Shown one piece after another: positions 1 through 12,200 of a DNA stretch of 64,000 nt; the stretch's first letter is position 1, and each line of letters begins with the position of its first letter. The position numbers and the translations under genes were made by a program. The DNA lies in contig JAGTJL010000007.1 in NCBI GenBank assembly GCA_020746875.1, positions 1,798,001-1,862,000 of the forward strand. The letters run 5' to 3'. This DNA is from Rhexocercosporidium sp. MPI-PUGE-AT-0058 (taxonomy: Eukaryota > Ascomycota > Leotiomycetes > Helotiales). The notes below the pieces were generated by a model, which worked only from the letters and a program-made list of their open reading frames with translations, made no database searches and was not told the DNA's origin.

Positions 1-472
1 TCCTCGCATCCCGTTGTCTGACCTCGGCTGCTGCCATGAGATTCGTCATGTATTTGGGTTTGCGCTCCTTGTCTTCCTCCGCGACTTTCTTCTGCGGCTT
101 GAGCGAATCGTACACAGCATCATAATCATAGATATTGGCATCCAATTCCTCGGCTTTGTCGGCATGCTTCTTAGACGTGAACGAAGACGAGAGGTCCCCA
201 TACATGCTAATGGGTGCTTTCTTAGATCCCAGCTTCATTATTGGCTTTCCGCCTTTCGCTGGTCCATTTTTTGAGAGCTTCGGAGCTGGGGCATCGTTTG
301 AAAGACCGCCAAATTCTCCTATCTCCTCTACTGCTTCCGCGCCGCCTTTGTCGTCGCCGTCGGAATCGTCGGGTTCGTCGAATATGGGTTTCCGCTTGCC
401 GGGTTGGGGTCTGCTTCCTAAAGGAGTTTTCTTGGTGATGTTCAGACCGTAAGAAAGGCCTTTGCCTGACAT
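1..472 (-). CDS. NSRP1-like nuclear speckle splicing regulator, N-terminal part
   Basis: The minus frame is open from an ATG at 472 to the window edge, giving about 157 residues of a gene that continues off the left end. The protein opens MSGKGLSYGL, passes through an acidic Asp/Glu stretch, and reaches about residues 120-155 with YDYDAVYDSLKPQKK and KPKYMTNLMAAAEVRQRD. That block matches the N-terminal domain (DUF2040) of nuclear speckle splicing regulatory protein 1 (CCDC55), where Tyr-Asp-rich sequence precedes a charged helix. The family acts in the nucleus in pre-mRNA splicing. The rest of the coiled-coil and any C-terminal Arg/Ser region lie outside the window. It is divergent from the NFKBIL1-like gene across 298 bases. 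Family assignment is by motif recognition; no intron is visible in this part. Confidence 0.8.
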   Translation of the reverse strand, partial: MSGKGLSYGLNITKKTPLGSRPQPGKRKPIFDEPDDSDGDDKGGAEAVEEIGEFGGLSNDAPAPKLSKNGPAKGGKPIMKLGSKKAPISMYGDLSSSFTSKKHADKAEELDANIYDYDAVYDSLKPQKKVAEEDKERKPKYMTNLMAAAEVRQRDAR

Positions 473-770
473 ATTGGAAGAGTGAAGAGGGGCTGTTTCG
501 TGAGTGCTTGCGAGGATCTCGAGGAGATTGAGCTAGGTACCTTGGGTTCTTGGGAATTAAAGATGAATTACGGTTTCCCCAGGTCTACTTTAGTGTACTT
601 GGCGCTAGCCGATAAGGAGAGCTTATCGAGTCACAAAAGTCGCAAGCACAACACGCAACTTTAACAACACCATTCGCTTTGGGTCGCCGAAACCTAATCT
701 GGGACTTGACACCGCAGATGAAGGACCACTTCGCACACACTCTACGCTCTCAAGCACCACGGCCACCAAG
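473..770. promoter_or_regulatory. bidirectional promoter, NSRP1-like / NFKBIL1-like
   Basis: A 298-base spacer separates two divergent start codons, at 472 on minus and 771 on plus. Both proteins belong to families linked to nuclear RNA processing, so shared control is plausible, but I see no specific element that proves it. Confidence 0.5.
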
Positions 771-1784
771 ATGACCTCTGATGGTGGTGTCGAGGGTGCC
801 GCGAGTGAAACCCCTGCGGCCCCCAAACCCTCCAAATTCAGATTCAAGGACAAATCCAAAAGGAGATCTGAGAAGCGTGATGGGAGGTCTCGAAGTCCAG
901 CTGAGCGATCGGAACGAGAATGGGAGCGGCGCGATAGAGCAGACGAAAGAGAACGACACCGACATCACAGACACCACCACCGAAGCAAGAGGCGCAAAGC
1001 AAGTCCAGCTAAAGACGACCCCGCGCTCTACGATGATACCCACCTCCCAAATGCCTCCTCTGACCAGTTCCAAGACCCGGAGGTTGCGTTTAGAGAGAGT
1101 CTCTTTGATGCTATGGCAGATGATGAGGGAGCGCAGTTCTGGGAGGGGGTTTATGGCCAGCCGATCCATACATATCCTGATATGAAGCCTGGTCCTGATG
1201 GAGAGTTGGAGCGAATGACGGATGATGAATATACGGCTTTTGTTAGGGCGAAGATGTATGAGAAGACGCATCAGCATCTGATAGAGGAGAAAGCGCGCAG
1301 AGAAGCTGCTAAGAAGGAAAGGGAACGGCTGGCCAAAGAGAGCGCGAAGGAGGAGAGAGAAGCGGAGAAATTTAGGAGGAAAGTGGAGGAGAGTCTGAAG
1401 CGTGGACAGGAGAGGAAGTCGAGAAAGGCTTGGGGAGATAGGTGGGAGGCTTATATCCAGAAATGGGAAACTTTAGGCAAAGGCGCAGCTACAGGAAAGA
1501 TTCACATCGCTTCTATTCCCTGGCCCGTCGAGAGTGGTAAGAAAGCTGATGCTATGGAGTTGAAGGAAATTGAGCGGTTCTTCCTCAATGCGCCGACTTC
1601 TGGACAGCCTACCGAAGCTCAATTGGCGAAGACACTGAAGGTGGAAAGAGTGCGCTGGCATCCGGATAAGATACAGCAGAAACTTGGCGGTCAAGACGTC
1701 AGTGATGATGTTATGCAGGCGGTTACTGCAGTCTTCCAGGTCATTGATCGTATGTGGTCTGAGGTTAAGGACGCAGGGAAGTAA
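771..1784 (+). CDS. NFKBIL1-like protein with degenerate C-terminal J domain
   Basis: Single-exon gene of 337 residues with an ATG in the good context accaagATG. The N-terminal third is basic and Arg/Ser/His-rich (RRSEKRDGRSRS, then HRHHRHHHRSKRR), typical of nuclear speckle proteins. Residues about 155-235 form a long charged helix rich in Glu, Lys and Arg, probably a coiled coil. The C-terminal 70 residues contain VRWHPDKIQQKLGG with an HPD tripeptide at 297-299, followed by a helix ending in VFQVIDRMWSEV. This J-like tail resembles the end of NF-kappa-B inhibitor-like protein 1, which has been linked to splicing in animals. No Gly/Phe-rich or zinc-binding DnaJ region is present, so it is not a canonical Hsp40. 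The exact fungal role is unknown. Confidence 0.75.
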   Translation: MTSDGGVEGAASETPAAPKPSKFRFKDKSKRRSEKRDGRSRSPAERSEREWERRDRADERERHRHHRHHHRSKRRKASPAKDDPALYDDTHLPNASSDQFQDPEVAFRESLFDAMADDEGAQFWEGVYGQPIHTYPDMKPGPDGELERMTDDEYTAFVRAKMYEKTHQHLIEEKARREAAKKERERLAKESAKEEREAEKFRRKVEESLKRGQERKSRKAWGDRWEAYIQKWETLGKGAATGKIHIASIPWPVESGKKADAMELKEIERFFLNAPTSGQPTEAQLAKTLKVERVRWHPDKIQQKLGGQDVSDDVMQAVTAVFQVIDRMWSEVKDAGK

Positions 1785-3863
1785 ATGAGAATATTTGCAT
1801 TTGCATTGGCATTGGCATGAGCAAAGCGATGGCGTTACATATCGGAACACTGCTGGACATTTGTCTGCAGCAGATAGGATTGCAAGGAACAGGGCATTGG
1901 GAAACGGAAAGGGGCGTACATGGAACGATTCCATTGCTCTTCAAGAAGCTATGCAGCCGACATCTCGTTTAACGTCTCGTTTGTACTGGGTGAAGCATAG
2001 CAACATTGCTTTTTCTTGGCGACGTGGACAGCAAAGGCGACATGACATGGTGGGGCATTGCATCCAACAATCTGGGTCTTGGAAGAAGTATTCTTTACAT
2101 ATCGTATCCAGTATGAACTTTAAGCAGTCACTAAGAAGCGGGGACCAACCTCAATTTCTAGAAGTAGTTTGGAGCCAGATGCCATGACTTCTCATCTTCT
2201 TGTCTTCTTGTCTTGGCCTTCTTACCTGCAGTACCGTAGGTAGTCTTTTTGCCCCTCCAGTGCGCCTAAGATCTTAGAACGCCCACCCTGGTCCGCGCAG
2301 CTGCAAGGTTAATCCAGCATGAAGCCTGACAGTAAGTCCCATTACACTCGATATCACCTCGATCGAGAGCCGGAGACTTCTTGGCCAATGTCTCTTGGAG
2401 GGATTTGTCGAGAAAGACGTCGGGAGAATTCGATTTCCTGGATCACGAAGAGATAGTAAGTGCAGACAGATCTCAAGTCACCCTCGGCTTTATCGATAAC
2501 CAACATGCACGTGAAGAGTAAGCAGGCAATCAATTGGGGAGAGGGGGGTCCAATAATAGGTAAGGTCCCAATCCTCTACTTGGTAATACGCAGGTCAAGT
2601 CTTGGCCCCATGTCGAGAAGAGGATTGATTTCTTAAGAGGAAGAGGCATCCACCCCGTAATTCTTGTTTTGTTCTTGTCCTTGTTCTTGAGTCCTTGTCC
2701 GTGTTCCTCCTGTTCTTATCCTGAGCACCAACCCCACCAATCCCCCCTCCCCTCCCCTCTTCACATCCGGATCCCAACCCTTCATGTCGCTATTTGGGCT
2801 TTGAAGGCGCAGGCTGCTTTCAAGTCGGCCGGCACGCAAGACAAGGAGAACGACATAGAGCAGAGCAGAGCAGAGAGAGAGGGAAGAGAAACTTGACGGC
2901 AGGCCCAGCTCAATCCAACCGGCTAGACCTATCTCTCTCGACCAGATCGCTGGTCAAGGTTGAGTGTGGATTTGGATTGAGGTGGGGTTCGACTTGCTGC
3001 CCAGTGAGGATCCAGCCCTCCCTCAGAGCCAGCAGCCAGCCAACCATCCTTTCTCCATCATCCATCCTCCATCCTCCATGCTCTATCGTCCGCCCGCATT
3101 CCTCCTCCTCTCTGGTCACTCGCTCGCTCGCTCGCTCACTCACTCTCCCCTCCAACTGCCCTCCAACTCCAACTCCCCTCTCCTCTCCACTCTCCCCCTC
3201 GCTCGCTCTAACTCGACTCTGCCTACTCTGCTTGGCTCTGCTCTACGCTACCCTACCCTCTCCTCACTCTTCCTCTCCATCCCCCTCCTCCGCCGCTGTC
3301 CTCTCCTCAACAGCGACCGTACGAGTACCATACCATACAACACAATACCATCAATTGAATATCATTAGCTTCTCAATTGCGCCCTCCGCTACCACCTCTT
3401 CCTGTCCTTGGTCTTCCCAACGAACATTCCACCACATCCAACACATACTCAATCCAGCCTCAGCTCACCAATCGCGCAACGTCGACAACCCTCTATCCGC
3501 CCCCTCCCCTCCTCTCCTCCACCCCAATTGCGACACGGAAGCTAAGCTACTGCCACTGCTGCTCACGACTGACTGCAAGAAGCCGTCCTCTCTCGACCGT
3601 CAAAGCTCGGTTGCCCACTCATACTCCCCACGCCAGCAGACTGCGCAGGAGAGACATTCCAGAACCTTTATCCAGCTTCTTCTTCGTCACATCTCCCCCG
3701 CCAGCATCCAACCCGCAACAAAAGTCCTTCCCCGCGCCGCCGCAGCTTCGCTCACCTTCCCGACCTCCCAGCCCAGCCCAGCCCAGCCTGCCATTGATAC
3801 CCGGGCTTTGCTGGTGTGTCAACTGTCTGCCTCGACTTCTACAGCAATCCTCCACTGCTTCAT
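1785..3863 (+). other. intergenic region and long CT-rich leader of the PKA gene
   Basis: No convincing gene lies between the NFKBIL1-like stop and the PKA ATG. From about 2640 onward the plus strand is strongly pyrimidine-rich (repeated CTCC, TCTC and CTCGCTCG runs, especially 3040-3310), a pattern common in promoters and 5' leaders of highly regulated fungal genes. The Ser/Pro-rich open frames here are low-complexity consequences of that composition. Several upstream ATGs precede the PKA start, so translational control is possible. The transcription start cannot be placed from sequence alone. Confidence 0.55.
3119..3145. repeat. CTCG tetranucleotide run in the PKA leader
   Basis: About four CTCG units followed by CTCA units form a short simple repeat inside the pyrimidine-rich leader. 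It is likely length-variable between strains. Confidence 0.7.
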
Positions 3864-5466
3864 ATGCCGACATTAGGATTTCTGAAGAAGAAACGGACGA
3901 GGGAGTCGCCGGGTCAGAAAGACCTAGCCTCTCCAACTTCGACCTCCAGTCAACCGACCAGTCCGATTACTCCCACTACCTCCAGAACCTTTGATACCTC
4001 CATAGCTTCCGTCTCCACGCAATCCACCGCTCCGCAACCTCAGAGCGTATCTCAACCCGCCGTCCCCAAACAAGAGAGTCCCACGGTTGTGGGCGAGCAA
4101 CAACCAATGACGCAAGGGGTTTCTCATCAGCAGCAGGCATACGGGACCTATTCTCCGCCCCAAGAGCAGCACCAAAATCTCCCTACCATCAACAACCTCA
4201 TCAATCCTCCCCAGAACGATGGTACAGCACAATCGAAACCGAACATGGGTCAATCCGAGCCTGAGAATGGCTCGGCCAGTCACCCAGAAGCTTCCCAGCA
4301 ATTGCCCCAAGCGCAAGTAGTTCCCCAACCCGCCCAGATCAGACAGACCAAGGGCAAATATTCCTTAACAGACTTCGACATGCTACGGACACTGGGAACG
4401 GGAAGCTTTGGAAGGGTACATTTGGTCCAGTCAAAGCACAATCAACGATTCTATGCGGTGAAAGTGCTGAAGAAGCAGCAAGTGGTCAAGATGAAGCAGG
4501 TCGAGCATACCAATGATGAGAGGAAAATGTTGCAAGAAGTCAAGCACCCATTTCTCATCACGCTCTGGGGCACATTCCAGGATTCCAAGAATCTGTATAT
4601 GGTCATGGATTTCGTCGAAGGAGGTGAATTGTTCTCCCTGTTGAGAAAGTCCCAGGTAAGGTGGGCTGATGCGGGGTAGCTTTCCAATACTAATTGGCTT
4701 TATAGCGTTTCCCAAACCCTGTTGCGAAATTTTATGCCGCCGAGGTCACCTTGGCGCTCGAATACCTACATGGGAAAGACATTATTTACAGGGATCTGAA
4801 GCCCGAGAATCTGCTACTCGACAGGCATGGGCATCTCAAGATCACTGATTTTGGGTTTGCCAAGAAGGTTCCTGATATCACTTGGACATTGTGCGGTACT
4901 CCAGATTATCTTGCACCAGAAGTAGTTTCAAGCAAAGGATACAACAAGTCTGTTGATTGGTAAGTTGTCTGGTATCGCCCAGTCCTGTTCCAACTAACAG
5001 CTACAAAGGTGGTCACTTGGCATATTGATATTCGAAATGCTGTGTGGCTTCACTCCCTTCTGGGATGGCGGGTCTCCCATGAAGATCTACGAAAACATTC
5101 TGAAGGGCCGAGTCAAGTACCCTCCATATATTCACCCTGACGCCCAAGACTTGCTCCAACGATTGATCACGTCCGATTTGACGAAGCGACTTGGAAATAC
5201 TCATGGTGGTGCAGAGGGTGTCAAGAACCACCAATGGTTTGCGGAAGTCACTTGGGAGCGATTGGCCAAGAAAGATATCGATGCTCCATATGTACCACCT
5301 GTTAAGGCTGGTGTCGGCGATGCCAGTCAATTCGACAAATATCCCGAGGAGACTGAATCATACGGGCAACAGGGTCATGACGAGTGAGTTTTCTCACTGC
5401 CAAATTATTAAAAAGAGACTGCTGCTAATACATTACAGACATGGAAAGCTCTTCCGCGACTTCTAG
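3864..5466 (+). CDS. pkaC: cAMP-dependent protein kinase catalytic subunit
   Basis: Four exons (3864-4655, 4706-4959, 5009-5383, 5439-5466) give 482 residues with consistent phases. Residues 1-165 are Gln/Pro/Ser-rich and disordered, longer than animal PKA but usual for filamentous fungi. The kinase domain starts near 166: glycine loop GTGSFGRV at 178-185, ATP-anchoring Lys200, catalytic YRDLKPEN with Asp294, DFG with Asp312, and activation loop [14 protein letters not shown] with Thr325, the equivalent of animal Thr197. The last exon encodes only the hydrophobic tail HGKLFRDF, which docks on the N lobe in AGC kinases. Freed from its regulatory subunit by cAMP, the enzyme phosphorylates targets controlling growth, conidiation and nutrient sensing. 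The ATG was chosen because the frame further upstream has no ATG before a stop. Confidence 0.97.
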
Positions 5467-6366
5467 AATACCTGGTTGATCGATACTCACTCGCACATTG
5501 TTGATACAAAACTCTCTTTTACCTCCCCGCACATCACTAGATCTGCGCATATACTCATGCTGGCGAGTTTCCTTGTTTTACGAAAGTCACGGTTGGCGGC
5601 GAAAATGATGGTTTTCAGCGATACTGGTAGGGGGGTGGGGGGCGGTGTTGTCACGGATTCACATTCCGTGCTAGGTCTGCATCTGGATCGGCTGGACTAC
5701 GCCGGGTTGGGCTGGATTTTACTTTGCTCGCAGTTTGCATTGATGTCTTTGGCAGCAGTACCTACGTTGGGCTCTTGAAATCGAGATGTGGGTGCTTCAG
5801 GTTCGAAGCACTATTGGCATGGAATTGCTGCGAGGGAAACAGTACACAGCTGCAAGCAAACCTGGAGTCAATAAAGTTGTTGGATACACGGCTCGAATTC
5901 TTATCACCTTCATCTTTCCGTACTTCCAAACACATTACGAGAAGGTGTGTCGTCGTCTGTTCTTGCGATTACACGAGTGTGTTAAGTCTAGCCCTGCACC
6001 TCAACATGTCAATTGTCTATTTCATCTTTCCCGAGAAAGAAAGTATTCCCTTCTACAGCAAAGGCGTATTATCTAATGACGAAACTTACTAACCGACTTC
6101 ATAGAGTACAAAGACATATCAGCTCCACTTCAAGCGAATTTTGCCATATATGCAGTCCACAAATGATTGATATGTATCATAGCACTCCTAATCGAAGAAC
6201 TCCGCCACCTTTCTCAAGATCAAGCCTCTCATCCTACATACGACTCTTCCTTTCTTGCCACACAGTCGTAGACTCCAGAATCGATGATCTAGACCGATTT
6301 CCGCCCTATTTCCTACCCACCCTTGTTCTCGCTAAGCAAACCTGGCATAGGGGAAGCGAGTAACGA

Positions 6367-6384
6367 TAACAACAACAACAACAA
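6367..6384. repeat. AAC trinucleotide microsatellite
   Basis: Roughly six AAC units in the intergenic region. Simple repeat with no coding implication. Confidence 0.8.
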
Positions 6385-6669
6385 AATAACAAACTGAATG
6401 CATTCACAGTATACATAAAGTCATACTTGTCGCTCGCGCCGATAGCCTAGTTGCTCACTGCTCAACTCCGTTCCTCGCTATTCTCCCTCATCTTCCCCAA
6501 TTCGATGTCGGATGCAAAGGAGCCAATATCACCAAGCAACCCAGCGCCAAGCTACACTCCCCTATTCTTAGGTGTGCTGCTCCTCTCGAAAGGCAGAGCC
6601 TGGGTGTGTGGCTTTGTTCGTGCGGTTCTTTTCGTTGTAACTTCTGCGGATGTAGAGCGTGGCGAGGGG

Positions 6670-6701
6670 AACTTGAACTTGAACTTGAACTTGAACTTGA
6701 A
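6670..6701. repeat. AACTTG hexanucleotide microsatellite
   Basis: Five perfect AACTTG units followed by AA. The 6-base period lets it read as alternating Asn-Leu or Lys-Phe in shadow frames, but no gene is evident around it. Confidence 0.85.
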
Positions 6702-6953
6702 TGGGAATGGGAAATGGAGACGAGATGACTTCAAGTTGATTTATTGTAGTCTTCCCCTACCTCAAATCGACTTGCTTCGAAACACGAAAATGATCAGGAA
6801 TACGCCCCTAAGCAAATATTCATTCTCCATCTTAGCACCGTAATCTCATTGCTCCTTTAGAGCCTATCCAGGTATTTTTATTTCAAGGAACCCCGCTCCA
6901 ACCCAGCCCGGGCCAATAGACCCCCCCTTTCCCAAATTGAGTCTCAATCCCAC

Positions 6954-9127
6954 TCACCCCAAGTACAAAACAGCCGCCTGAGTCGAATCCCCCGTCTGCA
7001 AAACCTCCTTCTTCCCACCCGGCGTGAGATCCACCTCGCTAAACCCCACGAAATTCCCCGTCCTCGCGCTCTTCAACCTAAAATACCCCGTCTTCACCCA
7101 CGCATCCGCGCCAAAGCCCCCCGACGGCTCGACCAGGAAGTTGTTCCCCTCGTCCGGATCGGTGCGCGCCGCGTACACGTTCAGCTTCCCGCTTGGCGTT
7201 TTGACGGTCGAGTCGGCGTGCAGCCAGGTGCCGTAGGCGAGGTTCTTGAGTTTGATGCTGTTGGGCGGCGGCGATGCTGCTTGGGAGGGGAGGACGGTCC
7301 AGGAGTCGGAGGGGACGGAGGTGGGTGCGTAGTGGTAGACTTCTTGGGGGGAGGTGGGCGGGCTGTTGGGCGGGATGAATTCCGAGTTGCTGGCGTGGAG
7401 ACAGTCGTTTATGGAGCGGTTTAGGAAGACGGTCCTATGAAGCGGAGAGAGAGAGAGATGTTAGCCCCGAGTATGGATGTTGAGACGTTGAAGAGTTTAG
7501 GGATGGTATTGAAGAAGAAATTACTCAAGATAGGAAGAATAGAATGCCGTAATACCTACGGTTCTGGAGGGAATTCGCCAAGGAGTTGGAATGCTCCTGA
7601 TCTGACGAGTTTGATCTGGTTCCTGACCGTGTTGATTTCTCCCGTCGGCATGACGCCCGCGTTAGCAAGTAGTGTCTCCACACGGCCAAGGTAAGGCTTT
7701 AGAGAATTCTCGTAGTTAGTCTTGCCGAAGATCGTGTTGGCAAAGTTCCGAATAGCAGCGAAAAGATCTGCTTTGCCCGCAGCATCAGCTCGGATGAGTC
7801 TCGCCATGATAGCTTTACCGCCGATCTCGAAGTTCCGTCCCTCCTGCAAGATCTGATCGAGACCGCAAGGGATGAACTTGAACTTGACATTGTTCATAGT
7901 CGGGTTCGCAACGGCCACTACATCATTGTAGATGTATGTGTTGTTCGTGTTGATCGTAAATCCATCCCAATGCTTCAACAGAGTTTCCATGGCGAACAAC
8001 TTCACGAACTGAGGATAATCGACAATCCGCTTCGCGCCTACAAGACCATTCGTAGCCATCTGCGCAGCTGCGATGGCGAGATCCTTCCCATCTGGAGCGA
8101 CGCCTGATTCGAAGCTGATCTTCCCTGCTGCCACGATCGCAGGATCGAGATCCTCCCCAACTTCCAGTTCATACAGATTGCCCTTATCGTTCCCAACGAA
8201 CAGATTCTTCAAGAACTGTTTCTTGTACGGCTCGAGATTGACATACATACCCATGTTATTCCCATTCACAACAACTTTCGCATAGTTGCACCTAGCATAC
8301 GGAAGGCCAGCCTGGCGAAACAGCTCATAGCCGAGCGTCTGTCGAACGAACGACGAATCTTGCACCGAGTTGTTCAGTGTCAAGGTCTTCGTGCCGAAGA
8401 GGTTCTCGGCAGCGTCCCCGTTTGCAGCTATGTTCTTGGCGAAGTCGAGACGGAGCGAGGGTTTCGTCGTGCTGAAGGATCCGCAGTAAGATTTCTTGAT
8501 TATGCCCACGTCGGCGAAGGTGCCGGATTGGGGGAATTTGGAGCCGGAGACCGTGACTGAGGTTGCTTTGAACCAGTCGAAGCGGTCGCCGATGAAGCCA
8601 AAATTGCATCTTCCACCGTCTGCTCATGATGTTAGTATCTACTGTCAATTCGGAGGTTCAAAGTGGAAGGTCTGAGTTTGCATCCTGATTAAGAATGTAA
8701 CATCAAGTCCCAGATCTTAGACAGAACGAGGGTTCAGAGCAAATGGGACATACGAGGCTCTGCATGCATCAGTGCTTGCCAATCTTGAGCTGGCATGGTG
8801 ATATTGACTGTGACGAGATTGTCGATGCCATAAAGGCTATTGAGAAGTTCTTGCTTGTTCATGTTTTGGGATGTATTATGGGAACCTCTCTGTGATTTCA
8901 ATCTTCGCTCCACAAATGTAGAAGTGATTGTCTCGAGCTCCAACTAAGAGGGGAACGAGCATTATATCTCGAAATCTAGAAAGGCAAAGTGTCGCGTGCC
9001 CTCCATCTAGAACGGCGAGCCTTACTTCAGCGGGATCCATTTCAGCTCTCTGCATACTTGTTCTCCAATCAGATGCCCATGGGTGGCAATGAGGCTGTCT
9101 GAAAGCTGAAAATGTGAGAACTATCAT
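6954..9127 (-). CDS. CotH kinase family protein
   Basis: Supported exons, in transcript order, are 8754-8943, 7560-8619 and 6954-7434, joined in phase by introns 8620-8753 and 7435-7559; a further 5' exon ending at 9026 is joined by intron 8944-9025. Diagnostic sequence includes KPSLRLDFAKN, LTLNNSVQDSSFVRQ and KFKFIPCGLDQILQ, typical of the CotH family (named for Bacillus spore-coat protein H, an atypical protein kinase fold). The C-terminal exon adds about 160 residues, including FLVEPSGGFGADAWVKTGYF, probably a beta-rich accessory domain. Fungal relatives are usually secreted. The N terminus is unresolved: the frame upstream of 9026 has ATGs at 9055, 9127 and 9244, and none gives a clean signal peptide. 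Substrate unknown. Confidence 0.75.
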
Positions 9128-9253
9128 GCACTTACTCACGATAGGCGAATGGGGCGATAGGCCAAGACAAAAAAGCCTTTGCCGGATCAAGCAACGCCTA
9201 ATCCCGAGAAGATACAGAGGTATAAGACCACTCGTTCTTTGCATGGTGGTCAC

Positions 9254-12200
9254 TGTGTGTGAGGGGATAACGTAGGTAGGTTTTTACCCCGCTTGTTTGC
9301 TTTTTTCAGCTGACTGGGGCGATGTTCTTGATTTTGAGAAAAGTGTTCAAGGACGAGTGAGAAATTTTTTACTGTAAACGCCTACTTTAAAAATGGAGTT
9401 CAAAAGTGGCAAGATAAAATATCTAAGAAAGTGCATGGGGTTATGTAAAGTAGGTTGTTATCGCGATATACGACGCCACAAGCCCAACACAAGGCTGAGG
9501 GGTAGGCCATGCAGTCATGCTTGCAGAATCTGCTGCTTATCGTGAGAGCAATTGCCTGATGAATCGACAACGTGAAGATGAAGAAAGAAAATCGGGTTCT
9601 CTTTCGGTCAAGAGAACAAAAAGACCCAAGAAATTTTGTCAAAGTGCATCAGAATATTGGAGGGCGGAGCTACTGAAGGAGAAGCTTGCTGCGATTGGTT
9701 AGCCAAATAACTGAATACACCGACTGTCGACTGTTACATTTCCAACAATACATCCTCTCTTGGGTATATTTTGACGCTCGCGGAATGTCATTTATTGTTC
9801 TCCACGCAATTCCTATCGTATCAAATAGCCTCTTCTATGATGTCCTGGATGTCTCAGAGTTTGATCTATACAAAAGTTCGGAACGAAACAAGTATCGAGG
9901 ATATCCCAGATAAATGAGAATTATATATACCTATACCTAGACATTAAATAATACGCTTACAAGACAAATCTGAATCCGTAGGAATTTTCGGTGACTTGCA
10001 AGTCTCAACTTGGTATTCAAGTTGGCTAAGAATTACCTTCAGTAGGAAGGAACCAAGCGCTACATGTTGTGTTGTTCAATCGTCTGCTTCTCTAGCAAAA
10101 ACAAATTTCTACCTTTGCCTAATCTGGTGTGCTTTTTCAATAAATTGTTCCATCTCCAAGCAAAAGGGACAAACTCACAGAAGTTTAAACTACAGAGATG
10201 AAAAACCTGAAATGCCTGTGATTCAAGAAGTCGGGACCTCGCAGCGGTACACAGAGTTATAGCCGCACTGTTTGTTGCTACGTCGATATTGGTGCCAAGT
10301 GATATAGTAATGGACCCAGGAGTAGTGAACGGGGCTATTGATTCACAAGCAGGTGCTAGCGCTTCAATCACTACATCAATGCAGGCTACATATACTTCAC
10401 TATCGGCCTAGAATTAGGACCACTATTCACCATTCGCTCTGTATTTTCTTCCTCCACGTGCTAAACTCATGGAAGTAGTATAATAGCACGACCGTATCAA
10501 GAATAACTCAAGATCTCAAGCCACTCGATCTGGTACAGTTAATCCACACTGGACCCAAAGTAGCGTCTGTGGGCTCTCATGGTTTGAAATGCGGAATTTC
10601 ATGCCATGAGTCCTTTGGTGCGACCCTCTCGTAATTCATAGACTTTTAGCTTTATTGCTCATCTGATGATCCGTCGAAGACTTATCTCGGCAACGGGAAT
10701 GTAAATTACTCATGCAATGTCTCTTGTCATCCGACGACGACTATGCTGAGTGACGCTTGCTGGTCTCTCGTCCCTGAAATAAGCGAAGGCTACTAGTAGT
10801 GAAGTGATAACAAAAACAAAGCACATAAATGTCCGAAATAAGCATGCAGAAGCCACAGTAAGAGCTAAATTCGGGTTTGTTGTGTCAGAATAGGCTGTAC
10901 AACGCACTGAGGTGATTGTATCATATCGCCATAACTTTGCAGCCCAGTGCTTATGTCTACTCCTATAGTAAGTTTGGACAGAAGTTATTCTGGTGCAAGG
11001 AACCGATCGAACTGTTGAGGAGTTTATGACCTAGTTATCCACACTTATATATCAAGATTCACAATAGAAAATCTGTCGAACTCGCAAAATTAAAGATGTA
11101 AACTCCACTCCTCTATGCTAAACACTTTAAACCCACTAGATCAAATGAATCCTAGCACTTCTTAAGCTAGAAATGGATCTCTTGCCGGACGAAGTACTAG
11201 TTAGTCTCCGATGACTATGTCCTCGTACTAGTACTCCTAACAGCAAAGTTCACCGATAGGCCATTAGACTTCTCTTCTATAAGTACATTATAAATTACAA
11301 AACAATACCTCTTGGCTTTGAAGGATGGGAGATGCTTGTACAGGTTCTCGCGCGAGGCTGTTAGTTTCCTGGTCTCAGGCTCTCGAAAAGGCCCGAAATT
11401 AAGGATGTTTTCTTGCCTGAACATATATTTACCACTGTTTACAAAATAAGATTTTTTTTACACAGCCTAAGCACGTATACGAATAGCGGGACACAGTGCG
11501 GCGCATACGATTATGAGTTGTAGATCTGCTTGATTTGTCTGACAACAGCAGATCATTGAAGTCTTGATCCTAGAAACGGCCGGTCTTCTTTTCGTCGATT
11601 TTTATGCTTATCGCTTTACGCAAACTTCCCACCTGGCTCTACGCTCCTTCGCTAAACAACGACCGGGAATGTGTACAATGCAGCCTCACCTCTAAATATA
11701 GCACGCTGCACCCGAGGCGGTAATACAAACATCCCTAGCAGGGAAGGGATAACAGGCACATAAATTTACTAATACGGCCTTTTTCGATATTTTCTTTATT
11801 GAATAATGGCGGCTGGCTAGGTACTATTCCCAATTGATAGGGAATTTGACCCGTCCTTCATCAGACGCCAGAATACACCGGAAATGGAAATCAATAAACA
11901 GTGACAACTAAATAACTCGAAGTTCCAATCCCAATACACCGAATCTATTATTATTCCGAGGACTGTCCGAATAAAAGTAAGTGCCACAGTGATGTAACGT
12001 AATTTCAGAAAAAGGCCGCTAGGCATATAGATGAAGTTACATGCACCAACTACAGCAGCACGAAAGTAAGAAAATATATGGAAATTTCCGAATGCCATGA
12101 CAAGCTATTGCTTCAAATATGCCCTATCCATTCCTGTTAAAGGAAGGAAGTCTAATATTACAACCTCCTTCCCAACGCCAGACTTTTAGGCACTAGTCCA

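Larger units (their letters stand above)
5467..6953. other. intergenic, PKA / CotH convergent region
   Basis: About 1.5 kb between two genes that point toward each other. Only short overlapping open frames exist, without recognisable domains or consistent splice structure. It probably holds the 3' UTRs of both genes, plus two simple repeats listed separately. Confidence 0.5.

Noticed and set aside
750..1277. 175-codon minus frame antisense to the NFKBIL1-like gene
   Set aside because: Shadow of the real plus-strand coding region.
2794..3994. Long Ser/Pro-rich open frames on plus
   Set aside because: They arise from CT-rich leader composition before the PKA ATG; no domain, and frames overlap each other.
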